Shown here piece after piece: positions 1 to 7,935 of a stretch of DNA of 19,331 nucleotides; the stretch's first letter is position 1; every line of letters starts with the position of its first letter. A program made the translations under genes and the position numbers. The notes under the pieces were generated by a model. It saw nothing but the letters and a program-made list of their open reading frames with translations. It was not told the DNA's origin and did no database searches. The stretch comes from Synergistaceae bacterium UBA4088 (GTDB lineage: Bacteria; Synergistota; Synergistia; Synergistales; Thermovirgaceae), in the NCBI GenBank assembly GCA_002382605.1, contig DFYG01000045.1:1-19331 (forward strand), given 5' to 3'.

Positions 1-1652
1 TTCACTGCGTCTATCGTATCGTTAGCGGTATTGTAATACTGTGCTGTCTTCTGCCATATAAAGGCCAGGGACAGCCTAGTGGCGTTGGGGTTTTCCGATG
101 ACTTCTCCAGGATCTCCATCAGCCGTTTCTGCTCCGCGATGGGCATCCGGAGCGCTCTCTTCTTCAATTGTTCCGCCAGGGTTATCATGGTTTCGTGGGC
201 CTTGGGGGGGAAGTCGACCCCTTTTTCCCTGTAGGCGTCGAAGGTCTGCTCGAGGACGTCAAGGAGCTGTTTCCTGTGGACATCCTTTTCAGATGGGCTT
301 TTTGTCTGGTCGATGGTTTTCATGTGGGCATCAATGCCTTCGTCGATGTTGTGGCGGATGAAACCGGCAGATCGCTCGCCCAATGTCTTCAGGGCACCTT
401 CTATTGAAGCCGAATCTGACGGGTTCCCCAGCATATCCTTGCTCATGTCAAGGATCTTTTTCAATTTTTCGGCAGGCGTAAGTTCTTTGCTCTGTTTGAC
501 CGTCATAACCCTTTTGGCCCAGGTCCCCAGGTCGGCGTCGACGGGTTTGGTCGGGAAATCCTTGAGCATGGCCTGATGGTCCGCGGCGCTGCGCTCAACG
601 AACTTGGCCAGTTTGATAAGCCTTTCGTGGGGTGCCAGGTTGCTGTGTATGGCGTCGGTAGTGAGATGCCTGAGGAATTCAAGGCTCACGGCAGGCTCCA
701 TGTCGAAGTCGGGTTTCGGAACACCCTCATCCATCAGGCTGGCTAGTCTGTCGGGGGAGCCTTTCTTGATGTCCACGTTGTTTTTGAGGTTGGCAAAGAT
801 ATAGAGTTTTTCTATGGGGTCGGTCACATCCCGGTAGGTAACCTTGTCACCCTTTATGACTGCTTCCTTGAGCTTTCCCCGGTTCAGGGCGTCTACCTCG
901 GCCCAGTCGGCCCCGGGTTCGGTTATGTAGACATCAAGGGTAGCCCTGCGGTGGGCTGTTGCGTGGGCCTCAAGGGCAGCCATGTCCATTTCCAGATCCG
1001 AGCGTATCTCCAGGTTGTAGAGGTCCCTGAGTTCAACGGCGTTCTCAACCATGGATGTTATGACAGTGGCGTCAATGTCGCCCTCGAACCTGAGGTCGTT
1101 CCAGCTCTCCGTGGGCCAGCTGCCAACATCCATCTTGATGATATAGGGAAAGTCGGGGTGTCTCTGTACGTAGGTCCTGATAGCACTGTCCCATGCTTTC
1201 TGGACCGCGATGCGCCTGGTTTCCATAAGCGTTCTCTCTGCATGGCCGAACTTTTTATCCCAGGCCTGGTAGGCTTGAGGCACAGCGTCCAGGGCCGAGC
1301 CTCCTGTTGTTCTGGCGATCTCGTCCGCCTGGTCACGGATGAAGTCGGCCTTGAAACCGTAAAGATCGGAGACCTTCATCCCGTCCTTTCCCATCTGGCG
1401 GAAAAACTGTTTTGGGTCCGTCTTTCCTGAGGCAAGGTTTTCAAGCCTTGATCCGATAAGCAGATTTGTATCGGAAGGTACAGGGGGAGGAGGTGAGATC
1501 CGGTTTACCTTTATCCAGTAGTCGTCTTTATCTTCCGCGGAAACCGTTGGCCCGCCGGCTGGGCCGGCGCTGAAAGCAGGAGAGGAGTGGCTGAAGAGAC
1601 CTAAAAGACAAAGAAGCATAAAAAATGAAAAAAGAAGTGAGTTCTTGCGCAT
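1..1652 (-). CDS. Exported protein of unknown function, nucleotidyltransferase-like motif, C-terminus off window
   Basis: An uninterrupted frame reads 550 codons from an ATG at 1652 to the left edge without a stop, so the protein is longer than what is seen. The N-terminus has a basic start (MRKN), a hydrophobic stretch at about residues 5-20 and a likely cleavage site near residues 28-29 (AFS/AG), so it is predicted to be exported. I do not recognise the family. Residues 177-178 are Gly-Ser; 13 residues later come D192-I-D194, and a hydrophobic-flanked D240 lies in LDVYIT. That spacing resembles the G-S, D-x-D and third-Asp core of polymerase-beta-type nucleotidyltransferases, but this is motif matching only. 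The rest is mostly charged and helix-rich. An AAAGGA sequence about 12 nt upstream is a weakly spaced ribosome binding site. It faces away from everything upstream and looks monocistronic. Certain as a gene, uncertain in function. Confidence 0.75.
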   Translation of the reverse strand, partial: MRKNSLLFSFFMLLCLLGLFSHSSPAFSAGPAGGPTVSAEDKDDYWIKVNRISPPPPVPSDTNLLIGSRLENLASGKTDPKQFFRQMGKDGMKVSDLYGFKADFIRDQADEIARTTGGSALDAVPQAYQAWDKKFGHAERTLMETRRIAVQKAWDSAIRTYVQRHPDFPYIIKMDVGSWPTESWNDLRFEGDIDATVITSMVENAVELRDLYNLEIRSDLEMDMAALEAHATAHRRATLDVYITEPGADWAEVDALNRGKLKEAVIKGDKVTYRDVTDPIEKLYIFANLKNNVDIKKGSPDRLASLMDEGVPKPDFDMEPAVSLEFLRHLTTDAIHSNLAPHERLIKLAKFVERSAADHQAMLKDFPTKPVDADLGTWAKRVMTVKQSKELTPAEKLKKILDMSKDMLGNPSDSASIEGALKTLGERSAGFIRHNIDEGIDAHMKTIDQTKSPSEKDVHRKQLLDVLEQTFDAYREKGVDFPPKAHETMITLAEQLKKRALRMPIAEQKRLMEILEKSSENPNATRLSLAFIWQKTAQYYNTANDTIDAV

Positions 1653-1975
1653 GTCCGGGCACCGTCCTTTGAATGACGAATATGGAATAAATTCAAATAT
1701 AAATAAGTCTATTTTATTTATACATTATCCTTCACGGATGGCAATATCTCAAAGACCGGAGATCGGGCAGGGTTAAATACCGGGAAGGGTTTTTCAGGGA
1801 TGGCTGAAAAAACGAGGGTATCCGCCAATGGATCATCGTGCTGAGCGGATCCACTGGACCGGCTGATCAGAAAGTTACGGAGGCTCTATGGCTTCTGCGG
1901 CCCCGGATCGGTTTTCTCCGGTCCTGCCGGGTCGAAAAGCGCCGCCTCCGTCATCTTTTCCCTCAGATGGCTTTT
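1653..1975. other. Gene-free spacer with AT-rich promoter zone and a short hairpin
   Basis: I see no gene in this 323-bp gap. The part nearest the exported protein (about 1680-1730) is strikingly AT-rich compared with its surroundings and probably holds that gene's minus-strand promoter, though no clean -35/-10 pair stands out. A hairpin with an 8-bp stem (1790-1797 pairing with 1804-1811, loop of 6) has T-rich and A-rich arms. It might help end transcription of the PLP enzyme gene, which stops at 1976, but it lacks the GC-rich stem of a canonical intrinsic terminator. Confidence 0.4.
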
Positions 1976-3163
1976 TCAGATCTTCAAAAGGGCGTTCGTG
2001 AGGTCTTCGATCAGGTCCCTGACGTCCTCGATGCCGACGGAGTAGCGGATCAGGCTTTCCGGTATCCCCAGGGCCTTTCTCTCTTCGGGCGTGCACTCCA
2101 CGTGGCTTGTTGTGGCCGGGATCCCCGCTATGGTCTCCACGGCGCCAAGGTTGGCAGCCTTGTGGCAAAGGCTCAGTCCCGAAAGGAACCTCTGGACCGT
2201 TTCAAGGGAATTTCCCTTAAGGGTAAAGCTCATCATTCCTCCGAAGCCGCGCATCTGCCTTCTGGCGACCACATGTCCTGGATGTGACTCCAGGCCCGGG
2301 TAGAAGACCTGTTCGATCTTCGGGTGGGTCTCCAGGAATCGGGCGATGGCCATAGCGTTCTCGTTCTGCCGGGATACGCGCAGTGAAAGTGTCTTCATCC
2401 CCCTCAGGAGCAGATAGGCCGACATTGGAGCAAGCGCGGCGCCGTGGATCTCGCGGTGGTGGTAGACCTTTTTAACCAGGTCGGTCCGGCCGCAGACGAC
2501 TCCTCCGAGAGCGTCGGCATGCCCCCCCAGGTATTTGGTCGCACTGTGCATGACGAGATCCACTCCCAGGTCGAGCGGGTTCTGGTTGATGGGTGTGGCG
2601 AATGTATTATCCGCAACGACGACGGCTCCGACCGCATGCCCGGCTTTCGCCAGGCGGGTGATGTCGATTATCTTGATCGTCGGGTTCGTCGGCGTTTCCA
2701 GGTACAAAAGTGTGCACCCCTTCGCGATCTCTGCCTCGATGGCCTCGTGGTCGGTCGTGTCGCACAGAACGCATTCGACCCCGTTCTTCGGCAGGAATTC
2801 TGTGAACATTACGCTGGTGCCGCCGTAGGTATCCTTCACAGAGACCGCCCGGTCACCGGAAGAGAGGAGGGCGCAAAGCACGCTCGAAATGGCCCCCATT
2901 CCGGAAGCGGCGCTCGTCGCGGCCCCGGCTCCTTCGAGCAGGCGGACCTTCTCTTCGAATGCATGGACGGTTGGGTTGGTGTTGCGTCCGTAGATATGCC
3001 CGGGTCTCTTGCCGAGGCTGACGTCGATCCATTCGTCCAGGTCCTCGTAGGCATGGGCGGCTCCAAGGAATACGGGGACCTGGGTCGATCTTTCGGCCTG
3101 TATCTCTTCCTCTCCGCCCCAGACTGCCAGGGTCCCCTTGCTGACGTTCTTCAGATCCCGCAT
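1976..3163 (-). CDS. Cys/Met metabolism PLP-dependent enzyme (cystathionine gamma-synthase/lyase-like)
   Basis: The 395-residue product is full length for the fold-type I Cys/Met-metabolism family. Visible landmarks are Y58-G-R60 (phosphate contact from the partner subunit), Y113 in DTYGG (stacks on the cofactor ring), D185 in VVADNTF (pyridine nitrogen contact) and SATKYLGGH with the Schiff-base lysine K210. Position 115, Cys in dedicated methionine gamma-lyases, is Gly here. That argues for a cystathionine gamma-synthase, cystathionine lyase or O-acyl/succinyl-homoserine sulfhydrylase activity rather than a specialised methionine gamma-lyase; the exact substrate cannot be read from sequence. 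The ATG at 3163 is preceded by GGAGGG at ideal spacing. The gene stands alone on the minus strand with its own candidate promoter (3203-3230). It would act in cytoplasmic sulfur amino-acid metabolism. Confidence 0.9.
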   Translation of the reverse strand: MRDLKNVSKGTLAVWGGEEEIQAERSTQVPVFLGAAHAYEDLDEWIDVSLGKRPGHIYGRNTNPTVHAFEEKVRLLEGAGAATSAASGMGAISSVLCALLSSGDRAVSVKDTYGGTSVMFTEFLPKNGVECVLCDTTDHEAIEAEIAKGCTLLYLETPTNPTIKIIDITRLAKAGHAVGAVVVADNTFATPINQNPLDLGVDLVMHSATKYLGGHADALGGVVCGRTDLVKKVYHHREIHGAALAPMSAYLLLRGMKTLSLRVSRQNENAMAIARFLETHPKIEQVFYPGLESHPGHVVARRQMRGFGGMMSFTLKGNSLETVQRFLSGLSLCHKAANLGAVETIAGIPATTSHVECTPEERKALGIPESLIRYSVGIEDVRDLIEDLTNALLKI

Positions 3164-3202
3164 GCAAATCCCTCCATAAAGAAAAGATGAATCGGTAATA
3201 AG

Positions 3203-3230
3203 ATATTACACTTGCCATATCTGCATGCAA
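3203..3230 (-). promoter_or_regulatory. Candidate sigma-70 promoter of the PLP enzyme gene
   Basis: On the minus strand TTGCAT (3230-3225) is followed after 16 bp by TAATAT (3208-3203), about 40 bp upstream of the ATG at 3163. The -10 matches four of six consensus bases and the -35 only three, so it is a plausible but unproven promoter in an otherwise gene-free AT-rich gap. Confidence 0.3.
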
Positions 3231-3310
3231 TAGCTTCACAAAGGACCGCCCGGAAGGCATTTTCAGGAGATATTGAAATTACAGGGGCTTAAGAGGTTCA
3301 GGAAGGGGTT

Positions 3311-4423
3311 TTACTTTAATGGTCTGTACTTCCGTATGAATCTTCTGTCAAGCCAGTTCTTGATGAGGAGAGGTATACGGCCTGCTACTGCAACCTTCCC
3401 TCTCGAAAGAAGTCCTGTCCCGTCGCCCAGGTTGAGGATCAACAGGTATTTCTTCTGTGGTCTGAACAAGCGAGGCTGTCTGCCGGTGATCGATGCGATC
3501 AGGTTATTGAAGAGGACCGGACCCTGGCGGACGGCATAAACCCCTACTCGATCCAGAGGGCAGGGCTTGAAGTATATACAGTCTCCCCCGCCGAAAACTC
3601 CCTTGTGTGAAACCGATTCCAGATGCTCGTCGACAACGAGGGCGCCATCCCGGCTTATCGAAAAGCCAGATCCCTCCAGAAGTTCTGGAGGATGCACGCC
3701 CGTTGCGATAATTATCATATCTGCCTCTTGCCGCGACCCATCACCGAATAAAACGAACCTGCCATCAGACCCGATCACTCGTATCCCCGTTTCGACAGCT
3801 ATCCCGTTCTTCCGGAACCATTCGGCAATTATCCTGCCAGCCTTTTCTGGCAAGCCCGGAAGCAGGCCTGATCTTCCGGTCACGATCTTTATCATGGGTC
3901 TGTATCCTTTCCGTAAGCAGAGGGAAAGAGCATTAGCGGCCGCCTCACAGCCAGCCGGGCCGCCACCTGCGACAACAATACGGGGGGCGCTGCCGGGCAA
4001 GGCATTGAGAAGATGGTTGCGCATCTTAATGAAGTTATGGATCGGTTTTACCGGGAAAACCGGAATCTGCCCTTTATGGTCAGCCAGGGGAGCAACTTCG
4101 CTCCCGATATTCAGCGAAAGAACATCATATTTTATCGTCTCTCCACCGGAGGTTTTCAGTGTACGTTCTTCTGCATCAATAACCTCAACTTTGTCCGTGA
4201 TCAACCTTCCACCGCGGGATCCAACCATCTTACTCACATCGAGGCTGTTGTCTCCCTCGTTGTACTGGCCGGAAAGGATCCCGGGCCCCATTCCCGAATA
4301 ATTGAACGGGCCGGGCGCTATGACGTCCACGTGGACGTCATATCTGGAAAAGGATCCTATGCGGGCCAGACTGTACAGGTGGGCGTGCCCCACCCCTGCC
4401 AGAACTACCTTTTTCCCTCTCAT
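3311..4423 (-). CDS. FAD/NAD(P)-dependent oxidoreductase, NDH-2-like, SelD N-terminal-domain type
   Basis: I chose the ATG at 4423 (370 aa), not the longer in-frame extension, because an AAGGAG site lies 8 nt upstream and the protein then opens directly on the FAD-binding strand VVLAGVGHAHLYSL. The GxGHAH variant of the dinucleotide motif is typical of the pyridine-nucleotide oxidoreductase family found fused to or beside selenide water dikinase (TIGR03169-like). A second nucleotide site, VVAGGGPAGCEAA, lies near residues 155-170, and GVFGGGDCIYF is the C-terminal FAD contact. The tail is basic and amphipathic (LIKNWLDRRFIRKYR), as in membrane-surface type II NADH dehydrogenases. The start overlaps the stop of the TVP38 gene by four bases (ATGA), so the two are translationally coupled. 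No selD is in view. Electron acceptor and physiological role are not determined. Confidence 0.85.
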   Translation of the reverse strand: MRGKKVVLAGVGHAHLYSLARIGSFSRYDVHVDVIAPGPFNYSGMGPGILSGQYNEGDNSLDVSKMVGSRGGRLITDKVEVIDAEERTLKTSGGETIKYDVLSLNIGSEVAPLADHKGQIPVFPVKPIHNFIKMRNHLLNALPGSAPRIVVAGGGPAGCEAAANALSLCLRKGYRPMIKIVTGRSGLLPGLPEKAGRIIAEWFRKNGIAVETGIRVIGSDGRFVLFGDGSRQEADMIIIATGVHPPELLEGSGFSISRDGALVVDEHLESVSHKGVFGGGDCIYFKPCPLDRVGVYAVRQGPVLFNNLIASITGRQPRLFRPQKKYLLILNLGDGTGLLSRGKVAVAGRIPLLIKNWLDRRFIRKYRPLK

Positions 4424-5181
4424 GATCCGTTCTCCTTCGGTCCTTCTCCGGGTCTGATCCGTCTGGAAAGGGCCTTCTTGGCGATGCGCGTGATCTGGAC
4501 AGCTAAAATGACGGTAGCTGCCAGTCCGGCGGAAAAAAGGAACCACTCGGCCGGAGTGCGGACCCTGTCAGCTTCGGTGATGCCCAGCTTGGCCAGGCTC
4601 CCTCCGAGGGAGCCTAAATATACGTACAATAATGTCCCGGGCATCATTCCTATCCAGGATGAAATGACGTAATCCCTCAAAGGAACAGTGGTGAGGCCGA
4701 AGGCATAGTTGAGAAGGTTGAAGGGTAGCACAGGAGAGAGGCGGGAGAGGAAGACTATTTTCCAGCCTTCTTCAGCAACAGCCCTGTCGACATCGTGAAA
4801 TGTGCTGTTGTTACTGAATTGTCGCGCCACCATTCCGCGCGCGAAGTAGCGGGCTATAACAAATGCCGCTGCCGCCCCTGCTGTCGAGGATGCCGATACC
4901 AGAAAAAAGCCTCTGATAACACCGAAGACGGCTCCCGCCCCGAGAGTGAGAATGGATCCGGGCAGCATAAAGACACAAGCAGCAATGTAAAGCCCGAAGA
5001 AGAGGAGTAGCCCCGTGGTACCGGAGGCTTCGATAAGGGAAAGGTATGATCTGAGATTTTCATCGGGCATGAAGCGTCTTGCCGCTATGAAAAGGGCGAC
5101 GATAAGAATTACGGCAGATACCGACCTTGCCGCCAGTACTGCCCCGGAGCCTGGAGAAAACCGGTCTTTTCGAAGAGCCAT
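4420..5181 (-). CDS. TVP38/TMEM64 family (VTT/SNARE-associated domain) membrane protein
   Basis: The 253-residue protein has a hydrophobic N-terminal segment (about residues 17-38) and several more membrane segments. The VTT-domain signature runs through the middle: LPGS-LTLGAGAVFG, then SSTAGAAAAFVIARYFAR, then RLSPVLPFNLLNYAFGLT, then a glycine/proline-rich re-entrant stretch GMMPGTLLYVYLGS. DedA/TVP38 proteins are inner-membrane proteins; related VTT-domain proteins act as lipid scramblases or transporters, but the bacterial TVP38 substrate is generally unknown. It is the first gene of a two-gene minus-strand operon with the FAD oxidoreductase (ATGA overlap at 4420-4423), and a good promoter sits upstream. 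A second, divergent paralogue is at 6227-6934. Family assignment is firm, function open. Confidence 0.88.
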   Translation of the reverse strand: MALRKDRFSPGSGAVLAARSVSAVILIVALFIAARRFMPDENLRSYLSLIEASGTTGLLLFFGLYIAACVFMLPGSILTLGAGAVFGVIRGFFLVSASSTAGAAAAFVIARYFARGMVARQFSNNSTFHDVDRAVAEEGWKIVFLSRLSPVLPFNLLNYAFGLTTVPLRDYVISSWIGMMPGTLLYVYLGSLGGSLAKLGITEADRVRTPAEWFLFSAGLAATVILAVQITRIAKKALSRRIRPGEGPKENGS

Positions 5182-5234
5182 TTCATGCCTTTCCGGATCG
5201 CAAGGTATTTTAAAAAGGGAAATGAACAGATGAT

Positions 5235-5263
5235 ATGTTACAGTATTCCAAGGTTTATGTTAA
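5235..5263 (-). promoter_or_regulatory. Candidate sigma-70 promoter of the TVP38-oxidoreductase operon
   Basis: On the minus strand TTAACA (5263-5258, five of six consensus bases) is followed after 17 bp by TAACAT (5240-5235, four of six). It lies about 54 bp upstream of the TVP38 start at 5181, in the divergent gap shared with the relic glucoamylase gene. This is the best-looking promoter in the window. Confidence 0.42.
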
Positions 5264-5300
5264 CACACTAATTCCCCCTGGCAGAAAAGGAGGGTGTGAT

Positions 5301-5780
5301 GTGAAAGAACTGCCGATAGAGGATCACGGACTGATAGGGAATCAGCTGTATTTGTCCTGAGAAAGGTCGGCCCGGACGAGAACTGCGGTCTGTGCGTCTC
5401 ACCCGGGGCTGCGGAATCGATGTTCAGGGAGACGGCTCATTTCTGGAGGACCTGGCTATCGAACTGCAGGTACCAGGGTCGCTGGCGTGAAATGGTCCAT
5501 CGTTCAGCACTGGTGCTGAAGCTTCTGACCTTCGCCCCCACCGGAGCGATTATTGCCGCCCCGACAACAAGTCTTCCCGAAACCCCGGGAGGCATCAGGA
5601 ACTGGGATTACCGCTATACCTGGATACGGGATTCCGCCTTTACCATGTATACGTTCCTTCGCCTTGGTTTCACTGCCGAGGCCAGGCAGTATTTCTCCTT
5701 CCTTGAATCTCTGTGCACAGCTGCCATAGAGGAGGGGCTTCTGCCCTTACAGGTGCTGTATGGCATAGATGGCCGTCAAT
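5301..5780 (+). pseudogene. Glucoamylase (GH15) relic with internal deletion and lost C-terminal half
   Basis: A GTG start at 5301 with a strong AAGGAGGG site opens ELPIEDHGLIGN, the usual GH15 N-terminus, but a stop follows after about 20 codons. From about 5343, in another frame, comes a segment typical of the middle of the same family: ENCGLCVSPGAAESMFRET, then APTGAIIAAPTTSLPE, then NWDYRYTWIRDSAFT with the conserved active-site-region Trp/Arg/Asp, then LQVLYGIDGR. Family members have roughly 180 residues between the first and second pieces, so these were deleted with loss of frame. After YGIDGR the family sequence ends abruptly at about 5775 and SDR sequence begins, so more than half of the enzyme (roughly 600 residues in intact members) is gone. 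The intact protein would have released glucose from alpha-glucans. It can no longer be active. Confidence 0.85.
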
Positions 5781-6243
5781 TACAACAGGAGCAGGGAAAG
5801 TGCCGAAGAGGTTATGCTTGAAATAAAGAAGGCCGGTTCGTGGGCAGTTGCTCTGAGAGCAGACGTTGCCCGGGAAGATCATTTTCATAAGTTCAGTTCA
5901 CGAGCTTATCCCCTGGGCGGGTCACCCCAACTATGCAGCCTCCAAAGGAGGTGTAATGCTTCTTATGAAAAGTCTGGCTCAGGAAGTGGCCCCTTCCGGG
6001 ATCCGGGTTAACAGCATCGCTCCCGGGGCAGTGCGGACATCGATAAACAGGAGTGTCTGGGAGACCCCCGACTCTCTTGAAAAGCTTCTCAGACTTGTTC
6101 CATACGGAAGAATAGGTGAACCTGAAGATGTGGCCAGGGCAGCTGTATGGCTGGCTTCCGACGAGGCAGACTATATCTGCGGAACAACTATTTTTGTGGA
6201 TGGGGGGATGACGCTTTATCCCGGGTTCACCGAGAATGGATAG
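5769..6243 (+). pseudogene. Glucose-1-dehydrogenase-like SDR relic with central deletion and frameshift
   Basis: The first piece (about 5769-5872) reads AVNYNRSRESAEEV...ALRADVA, the region after the first Rossmann glycine motif of classical short-chain dehydrogenases. The glycine-rich cofactor motif itself is missing. The second piece (about 5868-6243), in another frame, reads GKIIFISSVHELIPW, then YAASKGG (catalytic Tyr and Lys), the IRVNSIAPGA motif, and the C-terminus with FVDGGMTLYPGF. This matches the glucose-1-dehydrogenase group of SDRs, but about 65-70 residues between the pieces are absent. With neither the nucleotide-binding loop nor the NAG region, it cannot be functional. It is fused upstream to the GH15 relic and overlaps by 17 bp at its 3' end with the convergent TVP38 gene. 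An intact copy would have oxidised glucose to gluconolactone. Confidence 0.85.
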
Positions 6244-6934
6244 AAGGGGGATCCTCTTTCTTTAGCCTGTTTCTTATCATCAAGGCTAAGACCAGAAGTA
6301 TTGCAAGCCCCGAGATTCCCAGATAAACAACTTTTCCCGACCGGGTCAGGTTATACCCCCAGATCGAGTAGATTATGGTCCCAGGCAGCTGCCCAAGCCC
6401 AGTAGCCAGGAGGAAACTCCGAAAAGAAACAGGGGTCAGTCCTGCAGCGTAAGAGATGGCATCAAAGGGCATCACGGGGAGGAGCCGGGCTATAAGAATA
6501 GCATGGGTTCCGTTTTTTCTGAAGAAAACATCGGTTTTTTCAAGAACCATTCCGCTGATCATCTTTTCTACTACAGGACGCCCGAATGCCTTCGCTATAG
6601 CCCAGCAGAGAGCTGCGCCAAGCATCCCCCCTGTCCAGGAGTAGAACGCTCCGGCCTTCCAGCCGAATACCCAGGCATTCGTCAATGTCACCACAAAAGA
6701 AGGGAGCGGTGATACCAGGGACTGAAAGATCATTATCCCGATAGATACGATCGGGGCCCATATTCCGAAATCGAGAATTACAAGGCGCAGTCCTTCCATA
6801 TCCGCCGTTGCAAGAATGTGTGTCAAATGGCCAACGGCGCGTGCGAATGGCGGGTAAAGAAGCAAGAGCAAAGAGGATCCGGCTATTACCGCTGCGGAAA
6901 CAACGAGCGGCCAGAACCTGGGAGAGCGTTTCAT
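6227..6934 (-). CDS. TVP38/TMEM64 family membrane protein, second copy
   Basis: The 235-residue protein starts with an N-terminal transmembrane segment (about residues 9-28) and carries the VTT signature in the same order as its paralogue at 4420-5181: SPLPSFVVTLTNAWVFGWKAG, then GGMLGAALCWAIAKAFGR, then LIARLLPVMPFDAISYAAGLTPV, then GLGQLPGTIIYSIWGYNL. A final hydrophobic helix and a basic tail follow. The two copies are clearly diverged, so this is not a recent duplication. The ATG at 6934 has GAGG about 9 nt upstream. Its 3' end overlaps the 3' end of the SDR relic on the opposite strand. It is divergent from the pentose-phosphate operon, with a 213-bp shared upstream region. TVP38 proteins recur near arsenosugar and redox genes, but its substrate is unknown. 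Confidence 0.87.
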   Translation of the reverse strand: MKRSPRFWPLVVSAAVIAGSSLLLLLYPPFARAVGHLTHILATADMEGLRLVILDFGIWAPIVSIGIMIFQSLVSPLPSFVVTLTNAWVFGWKAGAFYSWTGGMLGAALCWAIAKAFGRPVVEKMISGMVLEKTDVFFRKNGTHAILIARLLPVMPFDAISYAAGLTPVSFRSFLLATGLGQLPGTIIYSIWGYNLTRSGKVVYLGISGLAILLVLALMIRNRLKKEDPPSIHSR

Positions 6935-7071
6935 TACAGGAGAGCCTCATAGTTCCAACGAGAACCATCTGAAGCCGGTAGTGGCGAGGTCTTACCAGTT
7001 TCGTCATATTTTCTGGATAACAAAAGCGGGCCATCCCTTTCAATAAACTTTATGCTGATAGACTAACATAA

Positions 7072-7104
7072 AAACCCCAAAGGGGATTCACTGTAGTATA
7101 TACT
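7072..7104 (+). promoter_or_regulatory. Weak candidate promoter/operator upstream of the pentose-phosphate operon
   Basis: TATACT at 7099-7104 matches five of six -10 bases and lies 44 bp before the pgl start. No good -35 is found at standard distance. In its place is a small palindrome, CCCC-AAA-GGGG at 7075-7085, which could be a regulator site. This is suggestive only. Confidence 0.22.
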
Positions 7105-7147
7105 TTGCCTGGATCAATAAGGTCAATAATAAACAGGGAGAGATCCA

Positions 7148-7930
7148 ATGTCTGAAGAGGGGAAATTCACCCCGGGAAGCCCTTGTATCCGTATTTTCGA
7201 CAGCAGGTCTTCCCTTGCCAGGGCTCTGGCAGAAAAGACAGGCAAATTAGCTGCGAATGCGATCGATGAAAGGGGAGTTTTTTCCGTTGCTCTTTCGGGT
7301 GGAAGCATGGTTGAAACCCTCGTAAGCGGACTTGGACCAAAATCTTTTGGAGAAAGCCCGGGATGGGATTCCTGGAATGTGTTCTGGGTCGATGAAAGAG
7401 TGGTCCCGAAGGAGAGCAGAGAGAGCAATTTCAGAGAAGCCCGGGATGGTTTCCTTCGTTTTGTCCCGATTCCACCTGATCGGATCTTCCCGGTAGATAC
7501 CTCAGATGGAGCCTCCGAGGGTGCCAGGCGTTATGCCCTTACCCTCTCAAGGGTCATGAAAGCGTATGGATCACCCCCGCGTTTTGATCTGGTCCTGCTC
7601 GGCATAGGCGAGGATGGTCATACAGCCTCCCTTTTCCCGGGCCGGCATACCCTTGGATGCGATAAAGAGTGGGTGGTTCCGGTATTTGATTCACCTAAAC
7701 CGCCCCCCGAGCGTGTCACGATGACTCTTGCGGTGATCAACAACGCGCGGCATGTTTTTTTTGTAGCGAATGGATCGGGCAAGGCGCCTGTTATCAGTGC
7801 CCTTTTCGGACCTGAAGAGGGCCGAAGAGATTTCCCTGCCGCGATGGTTCGTCCTTGCAGTGGCGATCTCTGTTATTTTTTTGACAGTGCTGCCTCGGCC
7901 GCGCTGGAGATCCCTCAAGGAAAGGAGTAG
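7148..7930 (+). CDS. pgl: 6-phosphogluconolactonase (DevB/SOL type)
   Basis: The 260-residue enzyme hydrolyses 6-phosphogluconolactone to 6-phosphogluconate, the second step of the oxidative pentose phosphate pathway. Family motifs are all present: ALSGGSM (residues 48-54), the substrate-binding VDERVVP (81-87), SRESNF, and the signature GIGEDGHTASLFPG (152-165) with the catalytic-region His. The ATG at 7148 is preceded by GGGAGAG. It is the first gene of a tight plus-strand operon and is followed after 5 bp by glk. Length and motif order are normal for the family. Cytoplasmic. Confidence 0.95.
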   Translation: MSEEGKFTPGSPCIRIFDSRSSLARALAEKTGKLAANAIDERGVFSVALSGGSMVETLVSGLGPKSFGESPGWDSWNVFWVDERVVPKESRESNFREARDGFLRFVPIPPDRIFPVDTSDGASEGARRYALTLSRVMKAYGSPPRFDLVLLGIGEDGHTASLFPGRHTLGCDKEWVVPVFDSPKPPPERVTMTLAVINNARHVFFVANGSGKAPVISALFGPEEGRRDFPAAMVRPCSGDLCYFFDSAASAALEIPQGKE

Positions 7931-7935
7931 TTGTG

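Noticed and set aside
951..1430. Plus-strand 159-codon frame at the left end
   Set aside because: It lies antisense to the continuous 550-codon exported-protein frame, which has a start, a signal peptide and coherent composition.
1790..1811. Hairpin as an intrinsic terminator of the PLP gene
   Set aside because: The stem is almost entirely A/T except three pairs next to the loop, so it is not a canonical GC stem plus U tract; kept only as a note.
2444..3190. Long plus-strand open frame opposite the PLP gene (248 codons)
   Set aside because: It is the antisense shadow of a well-supported enzyme gene, with no family features or ribosome site.
3567..4301. Plus-strand open frame of 244 codons opposite the FAD oxidoreductase
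   Set aside because: Low-complexity Pro/Ser/Arg-rich shadow of the real minus-strand gene.
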